Below, piece after piece: positions 51,522 to 60,022 of a stretch of 64,000 bases of DNA. The stretch's first letter is position 1. Each line of letters starts with the position of its first letter. The notes below the pieces were generated by a model that was not told the origin of the DNA, searched no databases, and was given only the letters and a program-made list of their open reading frames with translations. A program made the translations under genes and the position numbers. The DNA comes from JANLSE01 sp038214135. GTDB lineage: Bacteria > Chloroflexota > Chloroflexia > Chloroflexales > Roseiflexaceae. The DNA is taken from NCBI GenBank assembly GCA_038214135.1, contig JBBQSD010000016.1, positions 1 through 64,000 on the forward strand, written 5' to 3'.

Positions 51522-53807
51522 ATGCTCCCATTAAATACAACGCTTCAAGGGCGCTATCAGATCGTTGCCCAGATTGGCCGCGGTGGTATGGGTGCGGTCT
51601 ATAAAGCGATCGATACCCGCCTGCGCAACACAGTCGCACTCAAGCAGACACTGATCGAGGGTGAGATTGCCAGGCGTGCGTTCGAGCGCGAGGCTCAATT
51701 GCTGGCAGGTATGCGCCACCCTGCCCTGCCCAAGGTCAGTGATCATTTCACCGATGAACTTGGCCAGTTTCTGGTGATGGAGTTTATCAGTGGCGAGGAT
51801 CTTGGCACAATGTTGCTCCAGCGTGGCGAGCCATTCGCCGTTGCGGAAGTTCTGAGCTGGGGTGATCGGCTGCTTGACGCACTCGAATATCTGCACACCC
51901 ACAACCCACCAATCGTACATCGCGATATTAAACCACAGAATATGAAGCTGACAGATCGCGGCGAGATTATTCTGCTCGATTTTGGCCTGGCAAAGGGCGC
52001 GAGTTCAGCACAATCCACTCGTTCAGCATCAACTGGTAGTATTTTTGGCTACACGCCGCATTATGCGCCACTTGAACAGATCCAAGGAACAGGCACCGGC
52101 CCGCGCAGCGATCTGTATGCACTTTCTGCCACGCTGTACAATCTGCTGACTGGCTCCCCGCCACCTGATGCGCTCACCCGTGCAGCAGCGCGGATTAACG
52201 ATGAACCAGATCCGCTGCAGATGGCCAACCAACTCAACCCGGAAGTGCCACCAGCGGTTGCAACGGTTCTGTACCAGGCCATGGCCCAGAAGCCGGATCA
52301 ACGGCCCGAGAGCGCAACTGCCATGCGGCGGATGCTGCGCGATGCAGCCAGTGGCACGATGCCGGTCACAATCCGCTTCCCAGAGCCAGCAACGAGCGAG
52401 ACGATCAGTGCGCGGCCAAGTACGGCTGGGCTGCCAACAATCGGTGGCCAGATTTCAAGCGGAACAACACTCAACAAGCCGCCAGAACCGCTCACAACCA
52501 AACAACTGCCGGCTGCATCACGCCCTGGCTGGATGTTGCCTGCCATTGGTGGTGGGGTGCTGGCGATTATTCTGGCAGCGCTGTTTGCAACAGGCATATT
52601 GGGCGGTGGTGGGTCGGCAGTAGTGCCAACCGCTACCAGGGAAGTATCAACACCTGCTGTCGTTGCAGCAGCGGTTCCACCAACAGCAGATTTTGAATCA
52701 GCCGTTCAGCAGACAGTTATTGCCGTACAGACAGCAACTGTCGCTGGTGCCCAAACGCAGACAGCGGTTATTCAGGCATATATCGATAGCGCAAACGGAA
52801 CGCAAACGGCTGTCGCCCAGGCGACGATCGATTCATCCAATAATGTTGAGAAGACGGCACTGGCCCAGACGGCAGCGGTGATTGCTCTCACGCCAACCAG
52901 CACCATTGAGCCGCCAACCAATACATCTGCGCCGGTTAATACACCTGCACCAACCAACACGCCACGCCCAACGGCAACCCGCGATCCAAATGCGCCAACA
53001 GCAACGATTCGGCCAACGGCAACACCCAAACCAACCGATGTTCCAGCTCCGCCACCAGGCGGCAAGGCAGCCATCCTCGCACAGGGCGGCGGGAATGAAT
53101 TTCGTGGCAGTGCCAGCGTTGGCACAATTGATCCAGCCAATGGCGATGGTGGATCGTGTATCCAGGGCAGCGTGACCACAAAGGATGGTGGCTTCTTCAA
53201 TACCTTCCTAGTCGGTATTGACCAGGGTGGTCGCCTGACCAAAGTCAATTATAACTATGGCAGCGGTTTTTTTGGCGCGTGTGGCCTGAGTGCCGGAGAT
53301 TGGGGGATCGTTGTCTATAAAGCGGGCGACAAGGACACCAACCCTGGCGATCAGGGCGCGCATCAGGTTCGTGTGCGCCTGAGTGGCACCCCCGGCGAAG
53401 TCGTGTATGTCAAATTTCGTGCCATTGACTTTGATGTTCCACCTCCACCGCCAACCCCATTACCAAGCCCATACGATGGCCAGTGGTCTGGCACAATCTC
53501 CGGCAAAACAGCTGGCGACCAGGATTTCAATGGGCGCTTCCGCATGGAGGTTCGGGCAAATGCAATCTACCGTATTTCTATCGATGGCCCTTCCTGCCTG
53601 TTTGAAACCTACCCAAATGCCAGGATTAACGACAATAATGCATTCGCGACAGCTGGCTCACCAACCAACCCGGCAGCAGGCACCGATAATAGCATTCAGT
53701 ACACCATTACTGGTACGTTCTCGTCTTCTAGCAAAGCTGGCGGTCAAGTCAATGCCAACCAGAATGGCGGATCGTGCATTATTGCCAACTGGAACGCAAC
53801 GAAATAG
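51522..53807 (+). CDS. Membrane Ser/Thr protein kinase
   Basis: 761 residues. Hanks-type kinase domain about 12-270: glycine loop IGRGGMGAVYKA (18-29), Lys41 in VALKQT, catalytic HRDIKPQN with Asp135, Mg-binding DFG 153-155, and GYTPHYAPLEQ in place of the APE loop. A juxtamembrane Pro/Ser linker leads to a single helix at about 336-360 (LPAIGGGVLAIILAALFATGIL). The extracellular part has a 100-residue Ala/Gln/Thr repeat region (TAVIQAYIDSANGTQTAVAQ), a Pro/Thr linker, and two beta-rich domains to the end. Extended -10 TGCTATACT at about 51441-51449 upstream. It is 107 bp after the AAA gene, with which it may form a signalling unit. Confidence 0.93.
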   Translation: MLPLNTTLQGRYQIVAQIGRGGMGAVYKAIDTRLRNTVALKQTLIEGEIARRAFEREAQLLAGMRHPALPKVSDHFTDELGQFLVMEFISGEDLGTMLLQRGEPFAVAEVLSWGDRLLDALEYLHTHNPPIVHRDIKPQNMKLTDRGEIILLDFGLAKGASSAQSTRSASTGSIFGYTPHYAPLEQIQGTGTGPRSDLYALSATLYNLLTGSPPPDALTRAAARINDEPDPLQMANQLNPEVPPAVATVLYQAMAQKPDQRPESATAMRRMLRDAASGTMPVTIRFPEPATSETISARPSTAGLPTIGGQISSGTTLNKPPEPLTTKQLPAASRPGWMLPAIGGGVLAIILAALFATGILGGGGSAVVPTATREVSTPAVVAAAVPPTADFESAVQQTVIAVQTATVAGAQTQTAVIQAYIDSANGTQTAVAQATIDSSNNVEKTALAQTAAVIALTPTSTIEPPTNTSAPVNTPAPTNTPRPTATRDPNAPTATIRPTATPKPTDVPAPPPGGKAAILAQGGGNEFRGSASVGTIDPANGDGGSCIQGSVTTKDGGFFNTFLVGIDQGGRLTKVNYNYGSGFFGACGLSAGDWGIVVYKAGDKDTNPGDQGAHQVRVRLSGTPGEVVYVKFRAIDFDVPPPPPTPLPSPYDGQWSGTISGKTAGDQDFNGRFRMEVRANAIYRISIDGPSCLFETYPNARINDNNAFATAGSPTNPAAGTDNSIQYTITGTFSSSSKAGGQVNANQNGGSCIIANWNATK

Positions 53808-53820
53808 GTGATAGGTCTGC

Positions 53821-54942
53821 ATGCATATCGTCTGGCTGGATGCATTCCATGGCGGTTCACACGCCGCGGTGGCCCAAGGGTTCGCCAAGCATAGCCACCA
53901 TCGTGTAAGTATTGTTGCGCTGCCAATCGATGGTGGCTGGCGCTGGCGCATGCGTGGTGCTGCAATCACATTCGCACGAATGCTGCGCGAGCACCCAGAA
54001 TTATGTACTGCTGATCTGATCGTCGCCACCGACATGCTCGACCTTGCGACGTTCCTGGGGCTGATGCGCGATCTGCTCGCTCACACGCCAGTGGCTGTGT
54101 ATATGCACGAAAACCAGTTGACCTACCCGCTGCCGCCTGGCCGCAAGCTCGATCTGACCTTCCCCTGGATCAACTATACATCTGCGCTTGCCGCCGATGC
54201 AATCTTCTTTAATTCTGAATTTCATCGCGGTGCCTTTTTGCAGGCCCTACCAGGCTTACCAGGCCGATTTCACGATTACCGTGAACACGCGGAGTTGGCG
54301 ACGATCACGCACAAAACAGAAGTCCTGTACCCTGGATTGGAACTAGGCCCATTTGATCTCGAAAGCGACGCGCCAGTACGCCAATCTACTGGTATTCCGA
54401 CGATTCTATGGAACAGCCGTTGGGAGTATGATAAAGCGCCAGAGGCGTTTTTCGCGGCATTGCAGCAGTTGGAGCAACGCCAGATCGAGTTTCGGGTGAT
54501 TGTGGCGGGCGAACATATTGATCCACAGGAGCCGCATTTTGTGGCAGCCCGCGAATGGCTCGCGCCACGCTGCCTGTGGTGGGGCTATGCACCCGATGCA
54601 GCGGCCTATCGGGCATTGCTGCAGCAGGCCGATATTGTTATCAGCACTGCGGTACAGGAATTTTTCGGAATTGCCATTCTCGAAGCCATGGCCGCTGGTT
54701 GTGTTCCGGTTCTGCCGCGCCGCCTGAGCTACCCTGAGATTATTCCCACCGAACTGCATGCGCTATGCCTGTATGATGATCAGGCCAGCCTGGTTGAGCG
54801 CTTGATTGCGACCATCCACGATCTGGATCGTATCCGCCAGCACGATATACCTGCCATCGCATCCCGTTTTCGTTGGGAACAACAGGCTGCTCGCTATGAT
54901 GCTGCCTTCGAGCGCGTTATTGGCAACTACCGGCATGATTGA
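53821..54942 (+). CDS. GT-B glycosyltransferase, tRNA-queuosine mannosyltransferase-like
   Basis: 373 residues. The beginning HIVWLDAFHGGSHAAVAQGF, MHENQLTYPLPPGRKLDLTFPWINYTSAL, and FFNSEFHRGAFLQALP are characteristic of the DUF3524/GTDC1 family, which includes the human enzyme (QTMAN) that mannosylates queuosine in tRNA-Asp. The C-terminal half is a GT4-type donor domain with WNSRWEYDKAPEAFF and the E-x7-E motif EFFGIAILEAMAAG. The family match is convincing; the substrate here is inferred. Starts 13 bases after the kinase stop. Confidence 0.85.
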   Translation: MHIVWLDAFHGGSHAAVAQGFAKHSHHRVSIVALPIDGGWRWRMRGAAITFARMLREHPELCTADLIVATDMLDLATFLGLMRDLLAHTPVAVYMHENQLTYPLPPGRKLDLTFPWINYTSALAADAIFFNSEFHRGAFLQALPGLPGRFHDYREHAELATITHKTEVLYPGLELGPFDLESDAPVRQSTGIPTILWNSRWEYDKAPEAFFAALQQLEQRQIEFRVIVAGEHIDPQEPHFVAAREWLAPRCLWWGYAPDAAAYRALLQQADIVISTAVQEFFGIAILEAMAAGCVPVLPRRLSYPEIIPTELHALCLYDDQASLVERLIATIHDLDRIRQHDIPAIASRFRWEQQAARYDAAFERVIGNYRHD

Positions 54943-55021
54943 CGCACCAACAGGACCTCGGTATAATGCCCGACACTCGATTATCGGGGTTGTAGTGGGA
55001 GTTGGGAATGGTCAAATACGC

Positions 55022-56803
55022 GTGCGACGCTTGATCCATCTCGTTTTCATTCTGTGCTTGATCAGTTCATCGCTGATCAACCAGCCATACCAAACGCACG
55101 CCGCCGATGATGTGGCTCCCGTGCCACTTGGCCTGATGCCATTCGGCGTCAATACGCATCTGGCAACTCGCTATACCGATCTTGCAAGCATCGATACGCC
55201 AGCCGATCTGGTTGCGAAAGCTGGTGCTGGTTGGGCCAGGGAAGATATTCACTGGTATCGCATCCAGCCAAGCCCCGATACCTGGGATTGGGAGTTTACC
55301 GATGCGGCGATCCGTGCGCTTGTGACGCGCGGGATCAAGGTTGTTGGCGTCATTGGGCACCCGCCTGGCTGGGCCACCCCCGATCCATATGATTCACCTG
55401 GTAGCTTTTCCTTCTCTGCGCCCGATACTGAACGGTTTGCCGCGTTCGCCCAGGCCGTTGCTGTGCGTTATAGCCGCTATGTGACGCATTGGGAGATCTG
55501 GAACGAACCTGATAATCCGGTCTTCTGGAAACCAACCCCCGATCCAGCCGCCTATACTCGCCTGCTTGTTCGCACAGCAACCACGATTCGTAGCAGTGTG
55601 CCGGATGCGAAGATTATTATTGGTGGGACGAACCCATTCGATACCCACTTTCTGCGTGGCGTTGCCGAAGCTGGTGGCTGGGCCGCCTTCGATATTCTGG
55701 CAATTCACCCCTATATTAACCCGGCCTCACCAGAATCGGGCAATCTGGTTGCTGCTGCCGATAGTGTGCGGGCGTTGACCCATCAGTATGGGGATCGCCC
55801 GATCTGGGTGACAGAAGTTGGCTGGACTAGCCGCCCCGATTCGCGCACACCTGGTGCAACCGATGAACAAGCGCAGGCCAATAATCTGGTGCGGGCAACA
55901 CTCTTGCTCTGGCGATCTGGCGTCGAACAGATCTTCTGGTATACCCTCAAGGATGATCCCGAAGGCGATACCTATGGCATGTTTGCTCTTGGCAGTGGCC
56001 GATCCGATTTCTCGCTGCCAAAACCAGCCTATGCAGCATTCCAAACCCTCAATCGGCAACTTAGCGGAGTACAGTATGCAGGAATACGCGATCTCTTTGA
56101 ACGGACAACTGTGTTGGATTTCGAACAATTCGGCGTGTGGGTTCGTGGCGATCAGAACAATGGACGGTTAGGCCCAACTGATGCTATTCAACATAGTGGC
56201 CGTGGTGCTGCATTACTCAGTTATCGCTTCCCAACCCGCGAGAACGATTATGTCGTGTTCCGGCGCGCACCAGCTGCACTCATCCCAGGAACTCCATACG
56301 CCATTGGCATGTGGGTATATGGCGATGGTTCAGGCCAATCGCTCAAGATCTGGCTGCGCGATGTTGAAGGCGAGATTCTGCAATACAACCTCGGCCCAGT
56401 TGGGCCAGCCAACTGGCGCTTTATGCAGGCTCCAATCGGTGGGAGTGTGGCATCCTGGGATCGGATCACACAAGGCGGCAATGGGCGGCTGGATTTCCCG
56501 GCTCGTGTTGAGGGCATTGTGTTGGACGATTCCCCTGATGGTTATATCGGTTCGGGAATGATCTACCTGGATGATATTGTCGCTGTGGGTGGGCCAGAAG
56601 CATATGATCTGCGGCTCACACGGGGAAGTGAAGCAATCGACGTACTCTGGTCGCCACAACCAGTGCTCGTCAGTATTGCCAGCCGCAGCGTGAGCGCAAC
56701 CATTACCGAGCGCGATGGCCAACAGCGGGCGGTGGCTGTGACAAATGGGCGGATTGTTCTTTCTATTGGGCCTGGGCTAACCTATGTGCGCCATGTGCGG
56801 TAA
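55022..56803 (+). CDS. Secreted glycoside hydrolase (GH5/GH39-like)
   Basis: About 593 residues from GTG 55022, whose N-terminus (VRRLIHLVFILCLISSSL, signal peptide to about HAA) makes it exported; the frame is open to 54806, which overlaps the preceding gene and is rejected, though GTGs near 54992 are alternatives. TIM-barrel glycosidase: acid/base Glu in HWEIWNEPDNPVFW and nucleophile Glu in PIWVTEVGWTS; FWYTLKDDPEG follows on the next strand. A C-terminal carbohydrate-binding-like beta-sandwich of about 170 residues (YAIGMWVYGDGSGQSLKIWLRD) ends the protein. Probably acts on extracellular beta-glycans. Confidence 0.85.
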   Translation: MRRLIHLVFILCLISSSLINQPYQTHAADDVAPVPLGLMPFGVNTHLATRYTDLASIDTPADLVAKAGAGWAREDIHWYRIQPSPDTWDWEFTDAAIRALVTRGIKVVGVIGHPPGWATPDPYDSPGSFSFSAPDTERFAAFAQAVAVRYSRYVTHWEIWNEPDNPVFWKPTPDPAAYTRLLVRTATTIRSSVPDAKIIIGGTNPFDTHFLRGVAEAGGWAAFDILAIHPYINPASPESGNLVAAADSVRALTHQYGDRPIWVTEVGWTSRPDSRTPGATDEQAQANNLVRATLLLWRSGVEQIFWYTLKDDPEGDTYGMFALGSGRSDFSLPKPAYAAFQTLNRQLSGVQYAGIRDLFERTTVLDFEQFGVWVRGDQNNGRLGPTDAIQHSGRGAALLSYRFPTRENDYVVFRRAPAALIPGTPYAIGMWVYGDGSGQSLKIWLRDVEGEILQYNLGPVGPANWRFMQAPIGGSVASWDRITQGGNGRLDFPARVEGIVLDDSPDGYIGSGMIYLDDIVAVGGPEAYDLRLTRGSEAIDVLWSPQPVLVSIASRSVSATITERDGQQRAVAVTNGRIVLSIGPGLTYVRHVR

Positions 56804-56839
56804 CACGAACATAGCCGATAGATCGATAAGGGAATGCCA

Positions 56840-57808
56840 ATGCCATTGCTGCGCCGTCATCTTGGTATTCTGAGCGGAGTACCATTTGCCGTATGTTATG
56901 GTGTGCTTGCACGCATCGCATTTGGCAGTGAAAACTCATCTGATTTTCTGATCGCGCCGCTCTCTGCCGTGTTTCTTGTGTTGGTGCCAATAGCAGTCGG
57001 CGCCCTAGCCGTCTGGTTGACACCAGATGATCGGCGCACGCGCTGGTGGCCAGCACTTGGCATAGCGCTGATTGCATGTGCGCTAGCAATCCTGATCACT
57101 GGCCTGTTGGCGATTGAAGCACTGATCTGTATTGCAATGGCAACACCGATCCTCCTACTTGGTGCAGCTATTGGTGGGCTGATCGCTTGTGCTATTGTAC
57201 GCAAACGCACCAGGGATCGAACGACAATCATCGGGCTGTTACTAGCGCCATTTCTGTTGGCCCCCATTGAGGCGCGCATTCCGATCAGCGATTCATATGG
57301 AACTGTCGAAACGCGGATCATGATCGCTGCCGATCCAGCAACCATCTGGCGGACTCTGATCGATGTGCCGCAGATTACACCCGAGGAACGCCGCTATAGT
57401 CTGCTGTTCGATGTTCTTGGTGTACCGCGGCCGATCAAGGCCACCCTCGATACCCCTGGGCAGGGCGGCATGCGGCGTGGCTGGTTCGAACACAATCTGA
57501 CATTCGATGAGCGGATTGTGGATTGGCAGCCACAGCAGCGTATCGGTTGGGCGATCACAATCGGCAATCAAAGCAATATCCCAGCGCCCTGGAACGAAAT
57601 TGGTGGGCATAGCTTTGCGGTGACTGGCGCGAGCTACTGGATCGAACCGCTTGGCAATAATCAAGTGCTGCTGCACCTCGATAGTACCTATCGCCTTAGC
57701 ACACACTTCAATGGCTATGGTGCCAACTGGGCCAATTGGGGAATGGGCGAATTCCAGCATGAGGTGCTGCGGATTATCAAGGCCCGTGCCGAGGCTCACA
57801 TGCCATAG
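56840..57808 (+). CDS. Membrane protein with C-terminal SRPBCC domain
   Basis: 322 residues from ATG 56840 (AAGGGA six bases upstream; ATG 56834 is too near that site). Residues about 5-150 hold four hydrophobic helices (ILSGVPFAVCYGVLA, LIAPLSAVFLVLVPIAVGALAVWL, LGIALIACALAILITGLLAIEAL, ILLLGAAIGGLIACAIV). The rest is a START-like ligand-binding domain of the polyketide cyclase type (VETRIMIAADPATIWRTLIDVPQI). The combination suggests a membrane-linked lipid or hydrophobic ligand-binding protein; function unknown. Confidence 0.8.
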   Translation: MPLLRRHLGILSGVPFAVCYGVLARIAFGSENSSDFLIAPLSAVFLVLVPIAVGALAVWLTPDDRRTRWWPALGIALIACALAILITGLLAIEALICIAMATPILLLGAAIGGLIACAIVRKRTRDRTTIIGLLLAPFLLAPIEARIPISDSYGTVETRIMIAADPATIWRTLIDVPQITPEERRYSLLFDVLGVPRPIKATLDTPGQGGMRRGWFEHNLTFDERIVDWQPQQRIGWAITIGNQSNIPAPWNEIGGHSFAVTGASYWIEPLGNNQVLLHLDSTYRLSTHFNGYGANWANWGMGEFQHEVLRIIKARAEAHMP

Positions 57809-58154
57809 ATCATGAACAATCCTGGGTGTTACATAAAAAAATTGTAATAATAGCCAATGGTAAAACGGCTGCAATCCCAACATATCGAGTTCGCTAAAAC
57901 CATTGACTTCAAGCCGATAGTAGAGCTTGTGAACGCGCAAAAGATAGATTTCTATGAATGCGGTTTGGATTGCATAGAGATCTGTACACATCCTCATTTC
58001 CTCATCAATATCATAGATAACAGATTGTATACTAGATGCATCAAGGAAACGATACAGAATGTATGCTCAAGCAGGCACAAGGCCCGATTTGTTTTTCTGC
58101 GTCTCAGCACATAGAATCAAGCAAAGATGCTGAATCGAATAAGCGAGGATGCTC
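57809..58154. other. 346-bp AT-rich gap, no gene
   Basis: Region before the two-component genes. AT-rich, no repeats of the families above. TTGTATACT at 58025-58033 is a possible -10 (TATACT) but no matching -35 is evident. One plus-strand ORF of 85 codons (57857-58114) lacks a ribosome site and is not accepted. Confidence 0.4.
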
Positions 58155-59249
58155 ATGGAAAACGCAGATTTAAAGCTCGTCCGCACAGGTACACTCTGGA
58201 AAATAGCGCAGCTCGGCTTGTGGATCGGGCCACTTGATCTGCTTTTAATGGCAATCACTGCGCTGATGTTCCTTACCAATCAAACCGTTTTATTCTTTCA
58301 TCTCATCTTTGTCACCCTAACACTTGGCGCATTTATATGGAAGCTCGGCCCATTTGTGGCGCGGGCGAGCTTTTGGGTAACAATTACAACCGGGACTGTG
58401 CTTGCAGCAGTGATGAGCAAGCGCACCCAGGGCGACGAGTTGATCGAGATCCCGTTGCTGACGGCCATATTGATCCTTGTTTTTTTGATTGCACGCCGCC
58501 GTTCGGAGGCTCAAGAGCAACTTTCAGCACTCCTGGCTGCCGAAAAAGATCACTCCAAACGATTAGAAGATCTTGCAGTATTGAAGGCCGACTTCACCGC
58601 CATGGTTGCACACGAGCTTGGGTCGCCACTGTTTGCCATTCGTAGTTTTGCCGACATGCTGGCTTCTGGAAAGCTCAGTGCAGAGGCACAGGATGAAGTG
58701 CTGGCAACGATCAAATCGGAAGCCAATGCGATGCACGCAATCGTTATGGACATCCAAAATGCTGCGGCTGTTGAGCGTGATGATTTTGCGATTTCTCCAC
58801 GGCCTATTGCAATACAGGCATTACTTGCGGATGCTGCTGCATATGCGAAATCCCTACCCGGCAACCACACCGTGATTGTTACAAGTGCGCCGGGCATGTG
58901 TGTGATGGCTGATGGGGAACGAATTGGGCAGGTGTTGCGTAACCTGTTGAATAATGCCACCAAATATTCGCTGCCGGATACATCTATCACCATGAATGCG
59001 CTACCTGAAGCAGGCCGAATACGGATCGAAATTGCTGATCAGGGTGTTGGCATACATCCAGATGACCTGCCGCGGATCTTCGAGAAATTCGGGCGCGGGC
59101 GCGATCTGATTGGGCATACCGTCGATGGTGCTGGCCTTGGGCTGTATCTGTCGCGTCGAATTGTTCGAGCGCATGGGAGCAGTATGCAGGCCGAATCTGT
59201 TCCTGGGAAGGGCACTATTTTTTCATTCCAACTTGAGGCAATACGATGA
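58155..59249 (+). CDS. Membrane sensor histidine kinase
   Basis: 364 residues from ATG 58155 with GAGG six bases upstream (ATG 58149 is too near). Four hydrophobic helices in the first about 120 residues (LLLMAITALMFLTNQTVLFFHL; LLTAILILVFLIARR) with no extracellular domain of size, so sensing is intramembrane or by cytoplasmic input. A short coiled coil (EAQEQLSALLAAEKDHSK) leads to the H-box MVAHELGSPLFAIRSF with the phospho-accepting His near 155, then ATP-binding N (QVLRNLLNNATKYS), G1 (IADQGVGIHPDDL), F (IFEKFGRG) and G2 (GAGLGLYLSRRIV) boxes. Overlaps the regulator gene by four bases. Confidence 0.95.
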   Translation: MENADLKLVRTGTLWKIAQLGLWIGPLDLLLMAITALMFLTNQTVLFFHLIFVTLTLGAFIWKLGPFVARASFWVTITTGTVLAAVMSKRTQGDELIEIPLLTAILILVFLIARRRSEAQEQLSALLAAEKDHSKRLEDLAVLKADFTAMVAHELGSPLFAIRSFADMLASGKLSAEAQDEVLATIKSEANAMHAIVMDIQNAAAVERDDFAISPRPIAIQALLADAAAYAKSLPGNHTVIVTSAPGMCVMADGERIGQVLRNLLNNATKYSLPDTSITMNALPEAGRIRIEIADQGVGIHPDDLPRIFEKFGRGRDLIGHTVDGAGLGLYLSRRIVRAHGSSMQAESVPGKGTIFSFQLEAIR

Positions 59250-59893
59250 TTCGGGTGCTACTGGTCGACGACCACACCGCCATTCGTCAGGCGCTGGCAT
59301 TCTTGTTTGCACAAGATCAGCATTTCAATGTTGTTGGGCAGGCCGGCACATTGGCAGAAGCACGCATACTGCTCACCGATGTCGATGTTGCTATTGTTGA
59401 TCTCGATCTTCCAGATGGTAATGGCGTGGATCTGATCCATGATCTGCATGCACAAAACCCCAAAGGAATGGTACTGATATTAACTGCTTCAAGTGATCGA
59501 TTACACCATGCTCGCGCTGTAGAAGCAGGTGCGGCCGGTGTTATGCATAAATCGGCACAAGCCGCAGAAATTATCGATGCGACTCGCCGCTTGAGTGAGG
59601 GCGAATTTCTGCTCACTCCAACCCAGATTATAGAATTGATGCACTTGGCCGGGCAACATCGCGAACAGAATCGTGATGCTCAAAATAGTTTTGCTCGGCT
59701 GACACCCCGCGAACGAGAGGTACTACGGGCGCTTGCCCAGGGTTTGAGTGATAAAGAAATTGCTCAACAACTTCAGATCAGCCATGAAACACAGCGAACC
59801 CATATTGTAAATTTGCTTGGGAAACTTGGCGTCCATTCCCGCCTCGAAGCACTCGTCTTTGCGCTACGCCATGGGATTGTTACGATTAGTTAG
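59246..59893 (+). CDS. NarL/LuxR-family response regulator
   Basis: 215 residues. Receiver domain with VDDH at 8-11, phospho-acceptor Asp52 in AIVDLDLPDGNG, and Lys in MHKSAQAAE. The C-terminal LuxR helix-turn-helix reads LTPREREVLRALAQGLSDKEIAQQLQISHETQRTHIVNLLGKLG. Its ATG overlaps the kinase stop (ATGA), with GAGG seven bases upstream, so the pair is co-translated. It should bind DNA as a dimer on phosphorylation by the upstream kinase; target genes are unknown, but the next gene is a plausible one. Confidence 0.96.
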   Translation: MIRVLLVDDHTAIRQALAFLFAQDQHFNVVGQAGTLAEARILLTDVDVAIVDLDLPDGNGVDLIHDLHAQNPKGMVLILTASSDRLHHARAVEAGAAGVMHKSAQAAEIIDATRRLSEGEFLLTPTQIIELMHLAGQHREQNRDAQNSFARLTPREREVLRALAQGLSDKEIAQQLQISHETQRTHIVNLLGKLGVHSRLEALVFALRHGIVTIS

Positions 59894-60022
59894 TCTTCTC
59901 GTTTCTAGATAGTATTGATTGGTAGGCGCGTTCCGCCTCGTTTCTTTTTGCCTGGGTTTGTTAACCAACCCCATGTTCTGTTGTATGATAGTGTCCATGA
60001 TCAATTGACAGGGTATCGCAAC

